Shown: positions 53,231-63,704, counted from the first letter of the stretch. The stretch: DNA of 64,000 bases from Macrolepiota albuminosa (GCA_027475525.1 JAMWFC010000007.1:62001-126000), one strand, 5' to 3'. A program made the numbers and translations. The notes: generated from the letters alone by a model not told the origin.

Positions 53231-54170
53231 TGTCAAGGGACTCCTCATTTCTTCCTTTTCTCACTCCTTATCTCTTCACTCTCCCTTCATTCATTCTCTT
53301 ATTTCTTCTGACATTATTTCATTTTACTGTTTCTATTCTTTCAACACTATCTGTTAGTACTTGTTTGCACAGTTGTTTGGTTAGTCAATTTTTGAGTTTT
53401 TAAGGTTCTGTTGTACTGTACAGTTGTTTCCCACACTTCAGAAGCCCCAGAAGCATCCAACCTGGCATAGGGAATCCCTAGACTTGTTCTTTTTGGATCT
53501 TCCTCTGCCAGGTGAGTAGTTATTATGATATTGTCAGTACATACTCTAATACACTTTGGATCTCCCTCTGCCAGCTGTGTGACTGAGCCACAGCCTCTAG
53601 AGGTCGCCCTTACAGCTACTCTTTAAGTATGTGCAGGAGTCACTCTGGGTTCCTGAGAGGTTCCAGGATGTCTGGGATGGTTCCAGAAATTAATGGATAG
53701 CAGTGGATATAAGGAGAACTGTATATCAGAGATCACACATGGGGTGTGTGATCAATAGGCATGGAGGAGAGGCTGTGATACATGATGCATGATAGCCAGG
53801 GTGATTGGCATGATCTGATTATTAGTGGTCATGCTGGGATCCATAATGCAGAACTGTCGGGGGGTGCTGTGTGATGGTGTGGTCTAATGTGTGTGATGGC
53901 AGGGTCAGCAGTCATGATGGTGGGAGTTGTGTCATAGGAACAGCAAGGAGGTCTCAGAGGGGGTTCTGGAGGTGTCCTGGAGTGGTTCTGGATAGGAGGG
54001 TCATGACAGTTTGTCTATCCAGATGCTTGTATAAGCAGCAGCCTGTGTGCAGATGCTTATATAAGCAGTAGACTATATCAGTGTGGAACAATGTCAACAG
54101 ATAGATCTCAGACATGCTGTGCTAGCAACAGCTCATACAAGCAAGTAAGTTCCTCAGTCTATATCTGACA
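53231..54170 (+). mobile_element. Gypsy 3' LTR (940 bp)
   Basis: TGTCAAGG ... TATATCTGACA; inverted TGTCA/TGACA ends. Two tata-box-like atataagcag motifs (about 54030 and 54058) lie about 110-140 bp from the 3' end, where a U3/R promoter is expected. The 5' half is pyrimidine-rich. It contains a local duplication of the type ttggatct(t/c)cctctgccag (about 53496 and 53558). It is not the same family as the solo LTR at 41852. Confidence 0.85.
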
Positions 54171-55295
54171 TTTCAGACATATTCTCTGGAATTGTCTCAA
54201 TATAGGCTGAAAACCCTGTCCTATGCCCTCTAGATGATAAACCAGCCTGCAATAAAGCTAGATTCTCACAATAAAGTTCTTTACTAGAGCCTTCCATACT
54301 TGTATAGATGTGACAAGACATATCAGCTCCATCTTCTAAGCTTGCAGTAAGCTCAGACTGACTCATTCTTTGGCTGGTACTGGGAAATCCTCCAGCCAGA
54401 CCACTACTCTATCCTGATGGTCAACCATCAAGCAGTGGTCTGACTAGTATAGTCACAAACAGCCCTTCTGGCATTATTCCAACTTCCACACCTATGCTCT
54501 TTCATGATGTGGCATTCTTCATTACTCCTCTTATATTCTAGCTGCTGCATCTTCCATAGACATTGCTATGTCTGTGAAATTTTTATAATATTATACTAAT
54601 AACATTGTGATTCAATTACTAATAATAGAACTTCTTAGTCAAAGTTTGTCTACTTTGCTAAAGGCTAGAGTCAGTGCAAGTCGATTTAAAAAACTGTAAT
54701 GTATTGTTATAGAGCCTCTCATGCACTGAACCACAAGTCAGAACCTGTCTATTGGGTCTAGCCACAGTATCTGGAAGAAAGCTGTTGAGGATAACTTCTT
54801 GTATATACTCTAAAATATAAATATATATAAATAGTGAAAAAATACTGTAGAGTATAGTGTAATGCATAGTCGTATGTACTTCAAGATGTAAATATATATA
54901 AATAGTAAAAGAATACTGTAGAGAAGTATAATGTAATGCATGCTCTTGTTACAATTATAAAGAGGTACACTATTACCTTTTATCTGGATCATTTATATGT
55001 GTTTCAATATATTCAGTTTTAAGTAGTACTCTTTACAATAAGCAAATACTTATTCTATACTATAGCAAGCTGCACTTGCAAGGTGATATCTAATTGTCCA
55101 CCTTCTTCATCATCAGAAGTCTTAGTATATTTTTCTATATCTTATTGTTCAATTGCAAAAACCAAATATACATTAGTTTTCTGAGTATTTTCAGAATTAT
55201 TAAGAGAGTTTTATAGTACAAAAAGCATATAAATGAAAGATGAAACCTTAAAATAATTTTTTAAAATTTTAAAAAAATAGTATAACTAAAAATAG
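54171..55295. other. AT-rich sequence without a supported gene
   Basis: The region just after the LTR can be read as a 60-codon minus-strand peptide (54366-54180) of unknown origin. Further on, aaatatatataaatagt and tactgtagag are repeated at about 54820 and 54893, an imperfect 73-bp duplication. Very low GC from 54560. Confidence 0.4.
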
Positions 55296-55480
55296 CTCAA
55301 ATTTCCCAGGCAAACCTTAAATCTGTGACAAGTTCCTCTTGTCCTTGTCCTTTTGACCCTTAGTCAGCATCGTCCTTTTATCCTTGTCCCTTAGTCAGCA
55401 TTGTCCTTTCATCTTTTAGTCAGCATCGTCCTTGTTTCTTACTCAGCAGTGCCTGTGTCGCTCTCTGAGTGCCAGTGACG
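55296..55480 (-). repeat. Inverted end of the TTGTCACAG repeat and a short tandem repeat
   Basis: ggcaaaccttaaatctgtga at 55313-55332 is the reverse complement of the repeat end at 2931 and 20815. It is followed by four to five imperfect copies (23-31 bp) of gtccttt...ttagtcagcatc up to about 55463. Confidence 0.7.
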
Positions 55481-55499
55481 TGCGTGGTTGTTTTCGTCC

Positions 55500-55537
55500 T
55501 TTCGTCCCTGAAGGACGAAAATCAACAGTTGATTTTC
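55500..55537. other. Two overlapping perfect palindromes
   Basis: tttcgtcc/ggacgaaa (arms 55500-55507 and 55513-55520) overlaps gaaaatcaac/gttgattttc (arms 55517-55526 and 55528-55537, one-base centre). They lie just beyond the stop codon of the 55542-57204 gene on its 3' side, so they could form alternative hairpins in its 3' UTR and act in termination or mRNA stability. Confidence 0.7.
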
Positions 55538-55541
55538 TATG

Positions 55542-57204
55542 TCATACTAATAGGGCCAGGCAAGAGTAGAAGCCATCATCAAGGATATCAAAGCGAACTT
55601 TCTTGTCTCCAAATTGAAGTATCTCAAATAGGCACAGTTTGTGCTTTACAGAGTGGCGATGTTGAGCAGATTCTGGTGTATCAAAGTATGTCGAATGATT
55701 GGCAGTGATATCGGGAAAGACGGTGTGTTGATGTGACGAAAAAAAGAGCTCGAATATCAATGACATCCAGTTGATATACATAATGGCAAAAGCACTTGCA
55801 ACGCGTCTCCATCGATTAAGTGCTGTCGTGGAGAATGGCATGTCTCGATGGAAATAAGGATTGTAACAAAGTCTGGAGTAGGCATAGGTGAGTTCGACAG
55901 AGCTAAGAGCAGTGGCAACATGTCGTTCTCTCTTCTGATTGCGATTGAGGACTGAGCGAAGGATAGTATCAATGTTTTCTGCGTTGATTTTGGGTTGCTC
56001 ATTGAGAGCATCAAAAATAAGACTAAGAGAGTTCTGATTGGTCTCCTGGACCTGGAAGAGGATCTTGTTGCTGGCAAGTTCTATCTTGATGTGTGTGGCA
56101 TCGGGATGAGCGTTGATTCGGTCTGAAAGGGTCTCTTAGAAAATCCAGTTGGAAAAAATAAGAGTATATATATTTACCCAGATCAAGGATCTTTGCTACC
56201 CATGTAACACTCTGCAACTGTTTCTCCAGGTTTTCTAGTTCCACCATCAAAAACCGCCGAGAGCGACTGCCCTTGGAAGTATCATCTCCTTTGTTGATCT
56301 GCTCTACAAGCTTGTGATAAGCTGTAAGCTGAGCGTCATATTGGAATTTGCGGAGCAGGTCAAGACGATGTCCACCGTTGCCAAGAATAGGCAGCTTGGC
56401 TCGCTGCTCATCAGTACAGTCCTGAGCTAGAAGACCGCGCCACTCTTGCTTGAATTGAATGCATTGGATATTGCGAGTGTCGAAAGTGATAGAGTCGAGA
56501 TGAACTGTGGATGGTGATACCAAGACAATGATAGCATACTCTATATTGCTGGTATGCAGGTCTTTTCCTTCATTGGTGCTTTGCCAGAAAGATAGAACAT
56601 CTTGATGTCGCTGGGGACGGTGATTGATATGTCCTCGAAGCAGTTCTGGTGTGAGATTGACTCCAGTATTGGTCAGAGCGGGCCAGTATGAATACCCTAT
56701 GAGACAGCTATTGATAATATTGTGAAACTCTTGACCTGCCATAGCAGCTTCCAGGGTAGCAGCAGTAGCTTCTTCTGCTTCATCAAGCTTCTGTTGTGCT
56801 TTGATAACTTGCTTAGGAGCCTAGAACATGTGAGCTAGTCCAGTAGATGGGTCGACATTGCTGACATACCTCCTTGACAGCCTTGTTAATATTAGCAAGA
56901 CTGCCAATAGTTGTCTAAATATTGCTTAGAAAAGTCGAGCGTCTTTTCTAAGTGTTCTAATTACCTTGGTCATAGTAGATTTCTGAGCGTATAAAGTGCA
57001 CTTAGAAAAGTCGACCGTCTTTTCTAAGTGAAGCAAATACCTTCTTTGTAGCTGAGCCTTGGGCCTGAAAAGTGTACTTAGAAAAGTCGACCATCTTTTC
57101 TAAGTGAAGCAATTACCTTGGTAGACTGTTGAGCCTAGAAAATATTGCTTTGAAAAGTGGAGGGTCTTTTATAAATATGAGTTAGTGCTTACTTTGGAAG
57201 ACAT
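55542..57204 (-). CDS. Unidentified 446-residue protein, seven exons with micro-exons
   Basis: ATG 57204. Exons: 57193-57204 (12 nt), 57117-57134 (18), 57041-57064 (24), 56965-56982 (18), 56870-56914 (45), 56178-56820 (643), 55542-56122 (581); all junctions have GT and AG and all join in frame (1341 nt with the TGA). The N-terminus is Ser/Thr/Lys/Gln-rich, then a helix APKQVIKAQQKLDEAEEATA, a middle domain with GYSYWPALTNTGVNLTPELL and FWQSTNEGKDLHTSNIEYAI, a heptad-like helix, and a C-terminal part with one possible membrane segment (SAFAIMYINWMSLIFELFF). I do not recognise the family. Codon-level openness over 1.2 kb and six working introns suggest a live or very recently live gene. The first four introns share a hairpin. 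Confidence 0.75.
56915..57192 (-). other. Four related hairpin-bearing introns (introner-like) separated by micro-exons
   Basis: Intron 4 is 56915-56964 (50 nt), intron 3 is 56983-57040 (58), intron 2 is 57065-57116 (52) and intron 1 is 57135-57192 (58). On the coding strand introns 2-4 contain CTTAGAAAAG, 8 nt, CTTTTCTAAG (perfect 10-bp arms; 12 bp in intron 3), and intron 1 a decayed version (TAAAAG...CTTTTCAAAG). All are phase 0. Introns 2 and 3 also share the stretch after the donor (GTA-TTGCTTCA). Introns 5 (56821-56869) and 6 (56123-56177) lack the hairpin. Confidence 0.85.
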
Positions 57205-57555
57205 TGTGATATTGATTATGTAAGCAAATGTTGGCTTGGAAGATGGTGGTGGTTGAAGTTCAAGAAGTGAAAGCTTATCAAATATCAACAGATCCAAACA
57301 GAAGCTTGTAACTTTAGGGCAGGCTTGGTATGTCACATGACTGATGGCTAATTTTTAGTTGATCAATAGCTGCATCTAGTCATTCTGATCACTGCTGCAT
57401 GTTTTTTATATTATATTGCTTACCGGTTGCTTTACAATCGCTGATTTAAATTTTCAAACGCGACAATGAAAAAAACTAATAATGATTTTTTAATTAATCA
57501 AAGCCTACATCTATTAATTCTGACAACTTATACATGTTTTTAAACTTATATTGCG
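57205..57555. other. Presumed promoter side of the 446-residue gene
   Basis: About 350 bases between the gene's ATG and the satellite. AT-rich, with no clear TATA box at a typical distance. A local near-repeat (tgatcaatagctgcatctagt at about 57360, tcaaagcctacatctatt at about 57498, each followed by attctga(t/c)ac and catgttttt) suggests a decayed duplication. Confidence 0.35.
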
Positions 57556-58345
57556 TTGGCCTGGTAGCAAACTTGGGAAATCTAATTGAATTTTTCAAGT
57601 TGCTGGTCAAAACTGATGATGTCAAGCAAAAGCCAGCAGCTTTTGAGGCTGAGCCTAGACCATGAGAGCCTGTCGCTAGGCCTGGTAGCAGATTTAGAAA
57701 ATCTGATTGGATTTTTTAATTTACTAGACAAGGCTGGCGATGTCAAGCTAAAGCGGCTGCTTTGGAGCCTCAGCCTCGATCTCAAAGGCCTGTCGCTGGC
57801 TGTCGCTGGGCCTGGTGGCAGACTTAGGAAATCCAATTGGATTTTCTAAGTTTGCTGGCTGAGACCGGCACTTTCACGCAGAAGTGGCTGCTTTTGAGCC
57901 TTGCCCTTGACATTGAAGGCCTGTCGCTGGGCCTGGTAGCAAACTTAGGCAACTCAATTGGATTTTCTAAGTTTCTGGTCATGACTAGTGATGTCAAGCA
58001 GAAGAGGCTGCTTTTGTGCCTCACGATTGACCTTGAGAGCCTGTCGCTGGCTATCGCTGGGCCTGGTGGCAAACTTGGGAAATCTGATTGAATTTTCTAA
58101 GTTGCTGGCCAAGACTGGTAATATCGAGCAGAAGAGGCTGCTTTTAGGCCTCAGCCTCGACCTTGAAGGCCTGTCGCTGGCCATCGCTGGGCCTGGTCGC
58201 AGACTTGAAAAATCCGATTGGATTTTCTAAGTTGCTGGCGAAGACTGGCAACTTCGAGCAAAAGAGGCCGCTTTTGAGCCTCAGCCTCGACCTTGAGCGC
58301 CTGTCGCTGGCCGTCGCTGGGCCTGGTAGCAAACTTAGAAAGTGC
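57556..58345. repeat. Seven-unit satellite of 121-130 bp
   Basis: The block ggcctggt(a/g)gcaaactta recurs at about 57560, 57681, 57810, 57933, 58061, 58191 and 58321. Units contain gaaatc(c/t)gattggattttctaag, aagaggctgcttttgagcct and cctgtcgctgg, the last sometimes doubled as a 10-bp step. Both strands give long open frames, but intervals of 121, 128 and 130 are not multiples of three, so it is not a coding tandem repeat. Confidence 0.95.
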
Positions 58346-58872
58346 GATCAGATTTTCTAAGTTGGTGTCCAAAACCGGCGACCTCGAGTGAGAGAGGCCG
58401 CTTTTGAGCCCTCGCCTCGACTTCGAGGCCCCGTCGTCATGCCCGTCGTTGCCACGGCGGGTGTTCCGGCGATGTATGAAACTAGGCTAAGTCGAGGGGT
58501 TTGGGGGATGGCTCTGAGCAGCTCTATGGCAATAGTGGGCACAATGACCGCCTCTGATGCCGCCCGACTTTACGCGGGACCCATAAATACTTGGGTAGAC
58601 GTCACACCAGCCTGGTCACCCGGCTCGCATTGGTCACCGTATCTCCTAAAGATTGCACAAGTTCTTGTTCTCTACCTGACGGTAAGTAGACGTGCACGTT
58701 AATTGTGTGAATTAAACTAACCACACATGGTTCAGGAGCCAAGCTAATCTGAACCCCAACTCTAACGTACGTCTATCCTATAGCAATATAGGCTCTTAGT
58801 CATCTGACTCTGCGCGTACAGCCTAACCTGGTAACCTTTACCTAACTTTATGGTTTGGTAACCTACTGACGT
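58346..58872. other. GC-rich sequence without a supported gene
   Basis: The satellite fades into GC-rich unique sequence to about 58700 (one 104-codon plus-strand frame that I cannot assign) and then AT-neutral sequence up to the dispersed repeat at 58873. Confidence 0.35.
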
Positions 58873-58999
58873 TAGGGAGTCCAACACTTCCGAGTGACGC
58901 GGCAGTAGGGTTCCTCTACACCGGTTTGGCTTGTACGACACACTATCATTCTGACACTCCCCGTAGGGATTCGGTCTCAATGTGGGAATTTGATAGTGT
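58873..58999 (+). repeat. Dispersed repeat, copy 2, with a 10-bp inverted repeat
   Basis: 58873-58969 equals 1775-1871. A perfect inverted repeat cacactatca / tgatagtgtg (about 58939-58948 and 58991-59000) spans its end, with the cccc-gtaggga block in the loop. The extent of the repeat to the right is unknown because the other copy is cut by a gap. Confidence 0.8.
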
Positions 59000-59429
59000 G
59001 CGCTTCTTTTCTAACTCCGCTTGAGAAAGCCGTAGCCTCTGCCATGTGCAGGCCGGCCCTCGGTCGAGTTCCTTAGTACCCAATGGCCCGCTCGGACTTA
59101 GTAGTCCGGTGATGTGCTGACTAAACCTACGTTTGACCCACCTTGTGCGGGGAGACCTAACCGGGTCTGGTCCTCCGGCTCCCGAGGGTTCTATCAGACA
59201 GTCATCGTACGAACGGCTGAGTCCGCCCGGGGAAACGGGATTCCCCAGGGATTCCCCTGCCATGATGTCGTGGCACCGTGGACTCGGTGTGGGAAAAGAA
59301 GAGAAGTTGCAGGGCAGAGGGCTCAGTGTTCCATCAGAAATTCTTCTGAGGGAATTTTGCCATTCGTCCACATGGACCAATGGCATTAACTGAGCACTCA
59401 GGCTTACTCAGATGACGGTCAGGTGCCCT

Positions 59430-60074
59430 CCCAAATACAGTAGTATTCCGGAAGGTTCTGGAACATCGCAAATAGTTGCAAACGGGCCTGATGAGGCATA
59501 TAAGCCGAAACAGGGAGGTGGGATTTCCCCCACTGTTGCCCTGCAACGTACTTCGCCAACTCGGTGTATAGTAACTCCACTGCCTCGCTTCGCTCGGCAG
59601 TGTCGCGCTCCCTAACCCTAATCTCTTTGAACATGGCCTTGAGCACAGCGATGGGGCAAGTGGGAAATCTGGGTGTGGCAGCAACAGTGATGGTGACGCC
59701 ACTGCGGAAGGGGTCTGTGAGTGGTGTTGTTGCAGCTAGGGAGGAACATGATGCAGCCTCTTGAAAGGTTGAGGCTGGAGTTGAATTTACCTGTCTTCCC
59801 CATTGTGAACTTGCCACTGCAGAGTAGGCCTGCATAGGTGAGGCAGCACACAGTGTAGATGACTGAGTGGCCAGGGTTGGTGCTAGGCTTAAGCTGAGTG
59901 AGAAGGACTGTGAGGCTGAACTGGCCTTTGATTGCACTCTCCATGGTAATGCTCAATGCCACGGAGGAGATGTTGAATGAGGGGGAACTTGATAGCGTCA
60001 AATGAGAGGCTGGCATCCATGTGGAGGAATCTGACAGCAGCAAGGTAGGACTTCAGCTCAAACGGCCAATGCAT
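59430..60074 (-). pseudogene. Decayed tyrosine recombinase of a second element
   Basis: Three minus-strand frames read in succession. 60074-59889: SYLAAVRFLHMDASLSFDAI, FPLIQHLLRGIEHYHG (N-terminal SAM-like domain). About 59885-59780: VIYTVCCLTYAGLLCSGKFT (the helix that normally carries the first catalytic Arg, here Ser-Gly-Lys). About 59720-59620: TDPFRSGVTITVAATPRFPT, CPIAVLKAMF. The order and spacing match the eukaryotic YR family used by DIRS, Ngaro and Crypton elements. The HxxR and Tyr part is missing. Not the same subfamily as the intact recombinase at 13.6-14.8 kb. Confidence 0.65.
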
Positions 60075-60099
60075 GATAATGCCACACTAGTCGCAACGG

Positions 60100-61515
60100 T
60101 GTTCATGTGTCGAGACAGAACGTAGATGAGGGCTTGAAAGTGAGAGCAAGCCGTCGGCATGAGAGTTGTGGTTATGTAAAACATTAGGTTTGCACAAAGT
60201 GACGCCTATTGATAGCTCCGAGCCCGACGCCACAGTGTCTCGTTTGTCTATTGTGGCGCGTATCGTCATCGGAAGATATCATGACAGAATGATGGTCCGG
60301 AATCTTAACAAAGTGCGCTCCAAATCTATGGATTCTGTTCTGTGGTGATCGTCCAGACATACATATCGACCCATTGCGAGACAATGATGAGTGAAATAGA
60401 CAATGTTTCTGTGGAGCTCAGGAGAGGCAGCGGGGGAATTGAGACTTATAAGCAGGTGTTGCTTCCATCATAATTGACGGGTGTGACAAACTTCCTTGAA
60501 TACTACAGGGGCACCGACAAGGCGTTGGCGTGTTATGTGGACACGGTGAATGAGTGCAGGGGGGCACCTTGAGGATGATTTGAGTGTTGTCATGTGCGAT
60601 CGGGAGATTCTGTGGGTGCATCCACGCCTGGGACTTTGAAGATACTAACAAATTACTAAAGACATCGTTGGGGATAGGCTAACGCTGGCTACGCACGCGG
60701 GGCACCAGACATACACGGGCCACACGATAAGTGTAATCTCTGTCTGACGCTGGCAATGTAGACATATCAATGACTCTCACCTTCCGAATGCCGCCACAAC
60801 CCGATCCTCGCAGACCTCGCACCAGTCCCTTCGATCCCCAGGCCCACCACTATCCTCTGCCCTACCCACGACAAGCGTATCATCTGGATCCCCCCACGCA
60901 TCGTCCTCCCCCTTTCCCCCTGTCTCGGGCGCACCCCCATCTCCCGCTTTGACTCCGGCTCAGGCTCCCCAAGTCTCAAATCCACCAGCCCATGACTGGA
61001 ATTCTTGTAGTACCTTAGTGAGGTCTGTGATTCCTACGAGCCCGAGATGGGGCTGGATGTTGCCTGCGCCGGAGAAATTGGTTGTGGTGCTGGCGGTATC
61101 AAAGGCGCCTGATTCGTTGGTTGGCTCGTAGCCTATGACTGTGTAAGCGCTGTGGAGCAACCGGACGCCGAGGATAATGTCGGCAGGTGCACCATGGAAT
61201 CGAAGGATTAATTACGCCGGTAGAAAAGCTGGCGGTGTTGTGGTTTGAGGGTGGCATAGTGAGGTCGAGAGGGTGCGATCATCAAGGGTTATCGTCAAAT
61301 TGAGTGGGGTCATGCATGTTAACGTAGTCTACCTCAAAATCAACAAAGTCGGTAAATCACGAAGACCATGTACAGAGGCTCAGAGTCGATGTCATCTGCG
61401 GCGGCTGTGTGTGTGCGTCAGAACAGTCGATGAAGAACTGAAGAGACATACCGAGAGCGTGAGCGTCGAGGCTGTAGCCGCCGATGTCGAATCTGTCCCA
61501 GACGACGGACGTTGC
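60100..61515. other. Mostly unassigned sequence
   Basis: About 60770-60985 is a relative of 22136-22369 (shared ctcaccttccgaatgccgcc and downstream similarity). A minus-strand stretch 61160-60960 reads RLLHSAYTVIGYEPTNESGA-type peptide with a normal composition but no assignable family. No tandem repeats and no complete gene. Confidence 0.35.
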
Positions 61516-61519
61516 CTTG

Positions 61520-61865
61520 CAAATACCGGATGCTGAAATGTTTTCCAGTTTACGCCGAGCTCGACGGATCATAGGGATGGCCGCTGGTCTTGCACGACAA
61601 CGATAAGCACGATTTTGAAGCTTCCACTGGAGAAAATGTGAGCTGGTCGCACACAACGATGATGATGACGAACTCACGAGATCAGATGATCCAGTGTCAA
61701 CCTGCAGCGACAGTCTCTGGCCGGCAGAACCAACGGTAGCATCGATCGTGTACGCTCTGCCTCGAGTGGATCAACAAGGCAGAACAACGGCTCATACATG
61801 TCGTACACGCTAGGACTCAAAGGATGACGCCGTCTTGAGTGCCGCTGCCCTCGACCGCAGGGTGA
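61520..61865. repeat. Segmental duplicate, copy 2 (relative of 36878-37250)
   Basis: Aligns throughout with the 36.9-kb segment; CpG dinucleotides here frequently correspond to TpG or CpA there (for example gctcgacggatc versus actcgatggatc), so the 36.9-kb copy appears the more deaminated of the two. Confidence 0.85.
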
Positions 61866-63700
61866 TGAGAAGAATATTCATGGCGACTAGCAAACGACCA
61901 ATTCTCACGGTAGTCGTCATGCTGACATCATTCCAAGTGACAAGCGCCCATACAACACTCGCATTGTGATACAGGAGTCCGACAAGTGGATATCAATGAC
62001 CGCAACGCCAACGTCGAGCTTGTACGTAATCCTACAGTACAGTAAATATTGCCTCTTGCCCTGCAATTGGCGAACATCCATATTCGAGCTTCCCATAGGA
62101 TACCCATCCTCTGACCCATACCTGAGACACTTGCTTCGAACCGGCAACAAGACAACGCTCCTACTTTTCCTGCGCTTCGTATTCGTCTGATATTACTTCC
62201 GTCGGCTTTGGCATATAGTAACTCCTGTTGAAACCTCGAGACGTCGCAGATCAAGCTAGTGTAACGTATTTGGAATCCTGCACCTTTGTCATTTTGCCCT
62301 CCTACCGAAAGCGGTTCAATATTCGAGCTGCATTAATACCTTACTCAACATCAGACATGGACTTTTTCTTACGGATCAGTTCAGCGAAAGCGTACTTTAA
62401 CTAGAGTCTGGAACTCGTGAATCCATACATGCTTGCCGCTTTTTGCTCCCTGTCCAAGGTACCAGTGATCTGACAAGTTCTTCTCGTCTGTGCGGCGGTT
62501 TTGTGAAACTCTATTGTCTCAACATAGAAGCTTCGGCCACCTTTGCACTATGAATGTACCTAGAATTCAAATGACACAGAAAGCAGGACCTGCTATGTCC
62601 TCCCTATCCTTGTCACTGTAGCTACCTTTCGTGCGTTTGACTCGGTCAAAAAAACTAACTGACACGATTTTACGCATTAATATACCAGCATGGAGTGGGA
62701 GCGTATTATGCTTCGTTGACCTAATTAACAACCTCCAGACAGATATAATCCATATAACTCTGTTTTCAGGCGAAGTAATTTCGAGTCACTCTCTGTACTC
62801 CTTGTCGCAAGTTGTACCATGCAAATGCTCCAGTGGCAGGTTGATCGAGTGTGAGGCTTTCCGAAGGAGCTAGGCTAATTCAGTTGGATGAAGGGGTCAG
62901 GGCGCCTCACTCCGAGGGAGACCGACGTGATACCGTGGATATATTAGGGCTGACTTACAACCTTTCAAACGAGGTAAAACGTAACTGACTTCAGTTACCT
63001 GGAGTTTTATCGGTTGGGTACTGTATTCGATAGCATGGTGTACACTAGATGGTCAGACAATGGGAGATAAACCGTGACTTGCAATATAGCAGAGACTCGA
63101 AAGGCTGAAAGTCGGTGAGCGACAGCCTTTCAATAACTATAGGACGATAGACTTCTCTAATTGTCTCGATTTCTCTGTTGCGATGTATTCACCAGCTTTG
63201 AGGGTCGTTCAAGGCCAAATCGGTGCCTTTCTTAATTGACAGCACGCGCACGTACAGGAGTTGCCAAATTGAGGCAGTGACTTTCGACTTATTACAATTT
63301 CACGCATACCAATGGTGCGAATTGGCATGTAGGTTAGGACCACGGTACACACTGCAATCAACGTTGGCTCACTAAATACGGCAGGTAACGTCATCCTCGC
63401 ATAGTCAATCTGCTTTGGTTCATCCCCTATGGGTCTCCGATTCAACACCTTCCATTCAACAAGATTTTTCATGTCCTGTAACACAGTGAACAAGCGCGTT
63501 GAATGTAATCGGTGCGTAACTGTCTTGTCAGAAGTGTAACCAGCCCTTTGATCTGAACGAAAGAATCCCTGGTTTCATGCCAGCCAAGCCGGAAAATTTG
63601 GTCCACCCGGTGATACGAGAGTTAGATCAGGTTACAGCTAGGAACAATGCGTGGGAAAAGATGATTAGCTTTCTCTAAGGATCGCAACTTGGAGGTAGAC
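61866..63700. other. No supportable gene
   Basis: Short frames only. A minus-strand block near 62345-62400 (KYAFAELIRKKKSMSDVE) ends at a gtaagg-like donor and could be an exon fragment; a 94-codon minus-strand frame at 63209-63493 has one hydrophobic segment. Neither was recognised. Confidence 0.35.
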
Positions 63701-63704
63701 CGAT

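Larger units (their letters stand above)
48335..54170 (+). mobile_element. 5'-truncated Ty3/Gypsy chromovirus-type retrotransposon
   Basis: Gag, protease, RT, RNase H, integrase and chromodomain follow in the standard Ty3/Gypsy order and end in a polypurine tract and a 940-bp 3' LTR. There is no 5' LTR or primer-binding site: coding similarity begins abruptly near 48335 after satellite DNA. More than ten in-frame stops, nearly all TGA, and two frameshifts make it non-autonomous. Confidence 0.92.

Noticed and set aside
57582..58372. Leu/Ser/Arg-rich open frames on both strands over the satellite
   Set aside because: They arise from the 121-130-bp repeats, whose length is not a multiple of three, and occur equally on both strands.
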